The position numbers and the translations under genes were made by a program. The notes under the pieces are model-generated. The model did no database searches and was not told the DNA's origin. It saw nothing but the letters and a program-made list of their open reading frames with translations. A stretch of 64,000 nt of DNA, taken from contig NC_019977.1 of assembly GCF_000328665.1 (NCBI RefSeq), positions 558,001-622,000 of the forward strand. The letters run 5' to 3'. Of this stretch, positions 58,153 through 64,000 are shown in pieces; within the stretch, counting starts at the first letter, position 1; every line of letters starts with the position of its first letter. The DNA comes from Methanomethylovorans hollandica DSM 15978. Its GTDB lineage: Archaea > Halobacteriota > Methanosarcinia > Methanosarcinales > Methanosarcinaceae.

Positions 58153-58774
58153 CTATACTCTCTTCCATCTAACCCCATCTTTGCTGTTTTCTATCATTAT
58201 ACCTTTCTGCTTAAGTTCTTCACCGATAGAATCGGCTTTTGCCCAGTTCTTCTCTTGGCGGGCCTTTTCCCTGAGTTCCACCATTTCCATTATCTTTTCT
58301 TCAGATATTTGGTGGAAAATATTTTCCTGCACATCTTCTCCAAATATGCCAAGTACTTCATCAATCTCTAAAAAGAACTCCAGTACTTTTCCAAGTGCTG
58401 CTTTACATATTTTTTCTTCGGAAATTATAGAATTTACCTTGCAGGTGAACACAAACAGATTGCCTGTTGCATCCCTTGTGTTGAAATCTTCATCCATAGA
58501 GTGATGCACGATTCTTTTGCATTGCGTGTCAATTCATATAAGCCGTAATCATTTTTATTCTCGGAAGCTTCTTTTAAGACACATCTTATATTATTTATTG
58601 TATTCAAGATCCTTTATAACTCTCTGATTGGAATATCTCAGCCTCATGATGAGGAAAAATGAGGTCCACAACACCACCATGTATATCCAGCTGTTCTGAT
58701 CCATATTTCATAGACATTACAGTGCACTCTATGTGCCATCCAGGACGGCCTCTTTTCCATGGACTATCCCGTAT
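58153..58774 (-). pseudogene. cysS: Decayed cysteinyl-tRNA synthetase
   Basis: Two blocks of CysRS remain on the minus strand. Block 1 (58622-58774) encodes [20 protein letters not shown] and [15 protein letters not shown], the zinc/active-site region. Block 2 (58153 to about 58610) encodes NAKES, then MDEDFNTRDATG through EKNWAKADSIGEELKQKGI to a normal C-terminus, with at least two frameshifts. The N-terminus with HIGH and the segment between the blocks with KMSKS are missing. The gene cannot make active CysRS. It lies next to tRNA-Cys and SepCysS. Confidence 0.88.
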
Positions 58775-58813
58775 GTAAATTAAGAAATAAGTATATGTAA
58801 TAATTTAGTAAAA

Positions 58814-59569
58814 TCAGGTGGTTTTTAACAATTCTTCTAATTTCTGAATTCGATCAAGTTGCTTGAATAGATAATTGTTATAATCTAATTGCGAATCTAT
58901 TTTCAGCTTTACTTCTTCTCTGGAAGGATGCATGATCCAATTCCTGAACTTGTCAAGACCACCGAATTTCTCCACATCTCTTATCGACATACCATGCTTT
59001 TCTTTAAATACGTTATAATTTTTCAGTGCTGCAAGGTAATCATAAAAGGAGCATTCCTCGAAAACAGAAAGTTCATAATCCTTTTTTTGCATTCTGCATC
59101 TGGGTTTTGCAATATTTATAAAATCATCCTCAGACATTCTTTCTTTGAAGAATATCTTCATCTGATTTTCCAATCTGTAAAGCAGCAAGTAGAAGAACAT
59201 CCTTACAGCTCCTTTTCTGAGATCTGAGACTGTAACTATTCCCACAATGTCTGCATGGATCACAAAGAAGAAAGAGCTTCTATCTAAAATTTTTATCAAT
59301 GACATTATGTCCAAGTCTTTTGAAACTGTTTTATCGGGCAGTATGTAGTGTTCTTCGGAATAATTGCTATCAAAATATCGAGTAATTCTCCCATTCTTAT
59401 CTTTAATTGGAAAGATTGTAATATCTTTTTGTAATGCAGAATCCAGGGAATAGAAGCAAAATTCCTCTTTAGGAGTCATTATATGTTCCACTGTTAAATT
59501 TTTGTGTATCCCTTCAAATATCTCATCGTTCAATTGGATCCACCTTCTGGTGTGAGTTCCCTGATTCAT
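58814..59569 (-). CDS. CBS-like sensor with C-terminal HEPN-like domain
   Basis: 251 residues, not a family I can name. Residues about 25-120 resemble a CBS pair (VEHIMTPKEEF, IFPIKDKNGRITRYFD, FFFVIHADIVGIVTVSDLRK). The rest is helical and holds FRNWIMHPSREE (R209, H214), which fits the RxxxxH motif of HEPN ribonucleases. Such a layout would let nucleotide binding control an RNase-like domain; this is inference. It is intact, with ATG 59569, and sits beside a dead CysRS gene and two tRNA-Cys genes. Confidence 0.6.
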   Translation of the reverse strand: MNQGTHTRRWIQLNDEIFEGIHKNLTVEHIMTPKEEFCFYSLDSALQKDITIFPIKDKNGRITRYFDSNYSEEHYILPDKTVSKDLDIMSLIKILDRSSFFFVIHADIVGIVTVSDLRKGAVRMFFYLLLYRLENQMKIFFKERMSEDDFINIAKPRCRMQKKDYELSVFEECSFYDYLAALKNYNVFKEKHGMSIRDVEKFGGLDKFRNWIMHPSREEVKLKIDSQLDYNNYLFKQLDRIQKLEELLKTT

Positions 59570-59851
59570 GTATCTTTGTTTACATTCAAATAATAAATAA
59601 CATTACCTCTACCTGTTTTTTTCTTAACATCTGCGCGAAGACAGATATATGTTTCAAGTTCAATTTACGATGAGATGTGTGATAATATGCAACATTTCCA
59701 TGATTTTGCAGTTTCGTGTATGGGAGGAACTTTTGATATTGTGATAATTGGCTAGAAATATTATTACTTAATAGGTATAACTATAAGCTAGAATATGCAG
59801 GAGCAAAACATTTAAGTACAAAGTTCACTATTGTGAAGTCGGTGATTCACT

Positions 59852-60137
59852 ATGAGGAATCGTTTTTGTTGAAAGCACAGCTGTAAATAATATAAACTAC
59901 GAAAAGCTGGAAAGTCTGCCCCCATCGGCAAAACTTGTCTTTAAAATCCTTGAAGCAAATGGTCGAATGACACAAAAAGATATAATTCGTGAAACAATCC
60001 TCCCTTCACGAACAGTCAGATATGCCATAAACAGGCTTAAAGACGAGCATATATTAATGGAAAGGTTCAATTTCATTGATTCCAGGCAGAGTTTTTATGA
60101 AATCAACGGATATTCAAATGAGGTTCCTGCAACATGA
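59852..60137 (+). pseudogene. Winged-helix regulator with frameshift near its start
   Basis: The frame from about 59867 to 60137 encodes a winged-helix protein (NYEKLESLPPSAKLVFKILE, MTQKDIIRETILPSRTVRYA, INRLKDE), about 90 residues. ATG 59852, with GGTGATTCACT in front, would begin it only if one T is removed from the T5 run at 59863-59867; as written it stops after six codons. No other good start lies before the HTH. Either a recent frameshift, use of an unusual start, or programmed slippage. Confidence 0.7.
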
Positions 60138-60307
60138 ATCCAAAAAACAGTGATTGTCTGGTCCATAATTAATAACTGTATTGTGTTCCTCAATGGTCTG
60201 AAGTTGACTTTTCATTCCAACAGATCAATTGGAGAACTTCTTTTTTGAGCTTTGTAGAAGCAAGTTTGAAATATCACATACGATTAATATTCATTAGGGG
60301 GAATTAC

Positions 60308-60850
60308 ATGCCACCACATTGTGATACACTAGATGGCCCAGTGGTAAAAGCTGCTATTATGGCACTTGAACTGGGAAATGTAAATCTGATTTTACCATGG
60401 ATACCAAAAGAAGCCGAATCAGAAACTAAAATAGCTTTTGAAAAGGCGATGACTGTGAGGAAGTTGGGGAAAGAAGCAAAGGAGCTATCTGAATACTGGT
60501 TTTTTGAAACTGTTGTTAGGTTGCATAGAGCTGGGGAAGGAGCGCCTTATACTGGCTTGAAACCTGCTGGTCTTGATGAGGGGCCAGTAGTACCAAGAGC
60601 AGAAAAGGCTCTAGAAGAAGGAAATGCGAAAGAAGTGATTGAGTTTCTGTCACATGTTACTAAGGAGGAAATACAGAAACGATTCAATTATGCAATGGCT
60701 CTCAAGAAGTACAATGAAAATGACGTAGATGTTGCAAGAGAGTATGTAGAAGCAATGCTTGATTTCATCCTATACTCTCACACATTATATGTGCAAATCA
60801 CTAAGGTTGGGGATCATATAGAAGAGGAAAATGCCAACCACAAACACTAA
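60308..60850 (+). CDS. DUF6448 family protein
   Basis: 180 residues from ATG 60308 after TTAGGGGG; a TTG at 60245 is in frame but lacks support. The HCDTLDGPVVKAA start, GNVNLILPW and RLHRAGEGAPYTGLKPAG blocks mark the DUF6448 family, found in bacteria and some archaea, with no known function. The conserved His/Cys/Asp at the N-terminus may bind metal. Helical throughout, cytoplasmic, single gene. Confidence 0.8.
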   Translation: MPPHCDTLDGPVVKAAIMALELGNVNLILPWIPKEAESETKIAFEKAMTVRKLGKEAKELSEYWFFETVVRLHRAGEGAPYTGLKPAGLDEGPVVPRAEKALEEGNAKEVIEFLSHVTKEEIQKRFNYAMALKKYNENDVDVAREYVEAMLDFILYSHTLYVQITKVGDHIEEENANHKH

Positions 60851-61021
60851 AAAGCTTTAAAAAACGTTGGAATCAAGCGAATATTATATCGATATCTACT
60901 TTAATTATCAATTATGGAAAGTTCAGAATGCAGCATAACAAGTAACATCAATTATGAGAGTCCCTAGGAAATATTGTTAGAAAAAATTGAAAGGAGGTAA
61001 TCGGTCGTTAATTCAATTCAG

Positions 61022-61396
61022 TCAACAACAGTAGAAAGATGTCAAGGCATCGGTTGTATGTGAAACAAACGGATACGTCAATTCAGCATCAGATTCTACG
61101 ACCAGATTGCCAAACCACGATCCATCGCTGTTGGAATCTACTATGGTAGACCTGAGTATGTCTATCCCAGCTTCCACTATTTGATAAGCTTCGAATATCT
61201 GGGCCAACTCCGCTTGCCCAGCTTCAAAACTATCGCCGAGTTCCTTCATAGCTTCGACAAATCCCTGTTCTATCAGATCAACTGGATTGATACCAACTTC
61301 AAGAGCTTCTCGAGCTATTCTTTCAACTGACCGTTCATCAAGATCAATGACAGCCTTTTTTGCATTATCAAAGATCTCGTAGCTTACTGAATTCAT
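61022..61396 (-). pseudogene. Truncated corrinoid methyltransferase protein (MtmC/MttC-like N-terminal domain)
   Basis: 124 residues. The first ~90 match the helical cap domain of methylamine- or methanol-type corrinoid proteins (NAKKAVIDLDERSVERIARE, GINPVDLIEQGF, ELAQIFEAYQIVEAGIDIL). The B12-binding domain with DxHxxG is absent; after residue ~90 the sequence changes to an unrelated tail ending SFYCC. ATG 61396 follows GGTAAAG. Full proteins are ~210-220 residues. It is a remnant, though still an open frame. Confidence 0.7.
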
Positions 61397-61521
61397 TTTC
61401 TTTACCTGCTTTGCTTCATGCTATTCTTTTTATCCTGTTCTTTTCTAGAGGGTCTCATAGGGATTTAGTGCAAACTATCTTTTAGAGGTCTTTTGCATTT
61501 TTTTCTAAGGGATCACCTCAA

Positions 61522-61594
61522 AGCCAAGACCCGGAATCGAACCGGGAAATAATGGATCTGCAGTCCACTGCGTTAGCCTTTCCGCCATCTTGGC
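61522..61594 (-). tRNA. tRNA-Cys (GCA), copy 2
   Basis: Minus-strand cloverleaf: acceptor GCCAAGA/TCTTGGC, anticodon arm GTGGA-CTGCAGA-TCCAT with GCA at 61559-61561, T arm CCCGG-TTCGATT-CCGGG, U73 discriminator, no encoded CCA. The body is like copy 1 but the acceptor stem and D arm differ, so it is a diverged second gene and not a recent copy. Confidence 0.95.
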
Positions 61595-61716
61595 AACAAT
61601 CCATCACAATCGTGAATTGACAACTCACTATACTCAATGTTACTATTTAAACATAGATTTATAGGCAAAAAAAGCCTGAAATGGTTCTTATCATCAACTA
61701 TATTGCATCAACTTTA

Positions 61717-62499
61717 TTACGGAATTTTCAGGCTATCAGGTACATTACCCTCTATTCTTTCTTCACCTGAATAGATGTTCATCTTTTTGCTGCGCACAAA
61801 GCCTACGATTGTAAGCCCTCTGGATTTTGCTGTTTCAATTGCCAGAGTGGTTGTAGCACCTCTCGAAATAACAATAGGTATGTTCGCTATCAGGCATTTC
61901 CTAACCAACTCAGAAGAAATGCGGCCAGAACATATGACATAGGTCTGTGAAAGATCAATTTCTTTTTCGAGAGCATACCCTATCACCTTGTCAAGCGCGT
62001 TATGCCTGCCGATGTCCTCTACAACACACATCTTTCCAGATGCATTATATAGAGCCACTACATGTATACCTCCTGTCAGGACATGAAGCTCGGATTTTAG
62101 GGCTTGTTCAACAGAACTCCGAATCATATCAGAAGTAAGTACAAGATCCGACTTTATCTCGGGGAGTCTCTGGATATCGAGAAAAGACATTGTTCCACCG
62201 CACCCGCTCAGAACCGTTTTCTTTGAAACAAGGATCTTGAAAGGATCTGTTGTTAACACACTGGCATTGCTACCTTCTATGACCAGCGATTCAACTTCAT
62301 TTGGTCCCTTGATTATTTTCTCTGTATAGAGAAAACCTATCACGAACTCCCTGAGCATCATCGGGCTTGTCATGGCAGTAAGAACATGACGGCCATTTAC
62401 TGTTACTGCAAGTGGTATTTCCTCAACCACCGGATGCATATCAGAATGAAATGAATCCAATTCCCCTTTTATACATGGCACTTCCATGAACATGATCAT
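61717..62499 (-). CDS. fdhD: Formate dehydrogenase accessory sulfurtransferase FdhD
   Basis: Carries sulfur from a cysteine desulfurase to the molybdenum or tungsten cofactor of formate dehydrogenase. 260 residues. Seen: EIPLAVTVNGRHV, MTSPMMLREFVIGFLYTE, the SGCGGT loop with the catalytic-region Cys, VEDIGRHNALDKVIG and the C-terminal SRGATTTLAIE block. ATG 62499 overlaps the desulfurase stop (ATGA), showing coupling. No fdh genes are in the window. Confidence 0.93.
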   Translation of the reverse strand: MIMFMEVPCIKGELDSFHSDMHPVVEEIPLAVTVNGRHVLTAMTSPMMLREFVIGFLYTEKIIKGPNEVESLVIEGSNASVLTTDPFKILVSKKTVLSGCGGTMSFLDIQRLPEIKSDLVLTSDMIRSSVEQALKSELHVLTGGIHVVALYNASGKMCVVEDIGRHNALDKVIGYALEKEIDLSQTYVICSGRISSELVRKCLIANIPIVISRGATTTLAIETAKSRGLTIVGFVRSKKMNIYSGEERIEGNVPDSLKIP

Positions 62500-63405
62500 A
62501 ATCTCCTGGCTATTTCTTCTACAGTGGCAATAAGCAGATCTATCTCTTCTTCTGTATTATACAAATAAAGGCTTGCCCGCACGGTGCCTTGCTCAAGGCC
62601 CAGGTGTTTCATAAGAGGCTGGCAACAATGCTCTCCAGATCTCACCATTATAGCAGCAGCTTCATCCAGAATATGTGCCACTTCATGAGAATGCAGTCCG
62701 TGGATGTTGAATGAAACAACACCTATTCTGTCCTTATCATCCACAGGGCCGTATGTGGAAACTTCATCTATTCCAGAAAGACCTTTGATCATCCGATGAG
62801 TAAGTTTTTCTTCTCGTTTCTGAAGAGCACCCATATCTGTTTGGTTGAGGTAATCTACTGCCTCTGCCAGACCAATCATACCTGAGATGTGAGATGTTCC
62901 AGCTTCATATCTCTGATAACCGCTTGCTAAGGTATAACCTTCTTCTGAGACCTTATCTATCATCCCACCACCCACCACAAAGGGATTAATATCAGTTTCT
63001 CCCATCCAGAGAATTCCAGTCCCCGTTGGGCCAAGCATCTTGTGCCCGGAAAAGCATAGATAATCACATCCAAGATCTTTTACATTAACAGGTAAATGAG
63101 GAACTGACTGAGCACCGTCAACCAGTAATTTTACTCCATGTTTCTTACATATGGAAGCAATATGTTTCACAGGTAAAATATTACCAAGGACATTGGATGC
63201 ATGAGTAACAGCTACAAGCTTTGTGTTATCATCGATTACAGCATCTAGCTCAGAGAGATCCAATGAACCATCGCACTTAGGTCTTATCAGAGAAACTGTC
63301 ACTCCTTTGTCTCTTAATCTTATCCACGGCAGGAAGTTCGAGTGATGCTCAAGTATTGTAGTCACAATGCTATCACCCTTCTGCCACTCTTGGCCACTAA
63401 CTACC
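62496..63405 (-). pseudogene. sufS: Cysteine desulfurase (SufS-like) with N-terminus removed by an IS
   Basis: About 300 residues of a class V aminotransferase: SGQEWQKGDSIVTTILEHHS, DGAQSVPHLPV, the PLP lysine in CFSGHKMLGPTGTGILW, and the catalytic Cys in RSGEHCCQPLM. A full SufS is ~400 residues; about the first 80-90 are absent, and the frame runs into the transposase end, giving a chimeric start (MHALCCVGKRC). Substrate-binding residues of the N-terminal part are lost, so the product is probably inactive. Its stop overlaps fdhD. Confidence 0.85.
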
Positions 63406-64000
63406 GAGCCTATTTCAAAACTTCTCTCACACCTTTTTCCAACACAACATAAAGCATGCAATATCTAATAATCCTTTGAAAACCACATTAAGCCTTTCAT
63501 ATCTACTTGCCAGTTTTCTAAATCCCATCTTCAACCATGCAAAGAATCGTTCTATAGTTCCTCTGTAATGATATGTTTCCTCATCAAATCGAGTAGGTCT
63601 TCCTTTTTTCTTTCTTTTACTGTTCCTTGTATTGATCGGTATGTTGCTTTTGATAGCTCTGGACCTTAAATACTGCCTGATCTCTGCATCGTCGTATGCA
63701 GCATCTGCCAGAACTTCAAGAGGTCTTGTTCTTGGTCTTCCATGGGTATTGACCTTAATATTCTCCATAACTTCAATGAAGTACTGTCTGTCGTGCTCTT
63801 TTCCAGAAGATATTTGGATTGTAAGAGGAAAACCTTCACAACTTACACATGCATGAATCTTTATGCCTTTTCTTTTCTTGTGACCGTTGTACGAGGAGTC
63901 CTCTCCCCTTTTTTAGCTTCGATGAAACTGCTATCGATACACACTGTATCCAACGAGAACTTACCTTTCTGGTAAGCGGAATCCCGAAGAGATTCCATTA
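63406..64000 (-). mobile_element. IS5-like insertion sequence, right part cut by window edge
   Basis: The transposase end and a candidate terminal inverted repeat (GAGCCTATTTCAAAAC, 63406-63421) mark one end of the element inside the desulfurase gene. The other end and any target duplication lie outside the window. Confidence 0.75.
63427..64000 (-). pseudogene. IS5-family DDE transposase (partial, with frame change)
   Basis: The minus strand from 64000 encodes SLDTVCIDSSFIEAKKG (second catalytic Asp region), then in the -1 frame EDSSYNGHKKRKGIKIHACV, FPLTIQISSGKEHD, and VLADAAYDD, then YHYRGTIERFFAWLKMGFRK with the catalytic Glu (YRxxxE). The frame changes in A6G4 (63906-63915, plus-strand coordinates). 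Some IS5 subgroups use -1 frameshifting, so it may be programmed or a lesion. The N-terminus lies outside the window. Confidence 0.8.

Overview
The window reads as the chromosome of a methanogenic archaeon of the family Methanosarcinaceae (a relative of Methanosarcina, Methanolobus or Methanomethylovorans; genus not resolvable by eye). The reasons are the surface proteins with the PGF-pre-PGF domain, membrane-anchored CobN-like proteins, archaellin, KEOPS genes, archaeal-type LeuRS, SepCysS with tRNA-Cys genes, an iron-sulfur flavoprotein, archaeal-type small regulators and ribosome sites such as GGTGA, GGAGG and GGTGG.

Layout. 1-15.3 kb: three tandem, very large, exported and membrane-anchored CobN-like chelatase proteins, the first cut by the window edge. 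15.5-26.5 kb: a PfkB sugar kinase, then three tandem surface proteins that share the same C-terminal PGF-pre-PGF domain and anchor (a subtilisin-like protein, a beta-propeller protein, and a helical-repeat/FN3 protein). 26.5-48.2 kb: mostly housekeeping genes, including Kae1, Bud32, Cgi121 and a tRNA methylthiotransferase (all tRNA A37 modification), an ITP pyrophosphatase, LeuRS, RlmE, archaellin, FBPase, PGK, ClC channel, ADP-forming acyl-CoA synthetase with a BioD-like partner, iron-sulfur flavoprotein, AMMECR1 and a nucleoside deoxyribosyltransferase. 48.3-51.0 kb: a secreted small protein and an AAA ATPase lying between two near-identical 59-bp repeats.

51.3-63.4 kb is a cysteine/sulfur island: a small leader ORF with tandem Cys codons and an HTH regulator, then (minus strand) cysK, a cysE fused to a MIP18/DUF59 domain, and a ThiS/MoaD-like carrier; then remnants of thiI, a CBS protein and pdxS; then metY and SepCysS, a tRNA-Cys(GCA), a decayed cysteinyl-tRNA synthetase, a CBS-HEPN-like protein, a frameshifted winged-helix gene, DUF6448, a truncated corrinoid protein, a second tRNA-Cys(GCA), fdhD, and a cysteine desulfurase whose N-terminus has been removed by an IS5-like element that runs off the right edge.

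How it works together: free cysteine can be made from serine by CysE/CysK, homocysteine by MetY, and Cys-tRNA by the SepRS/SepCysS route (SepRS not in the window), while the direct CysRS route has been lost here by deletion and frameshift. The left third appears devoted to the cell surface and possibly to extracellular metal or tetrapyrrole handling. All identifications are by eye from motifs and remembered family sequences; no search was run.
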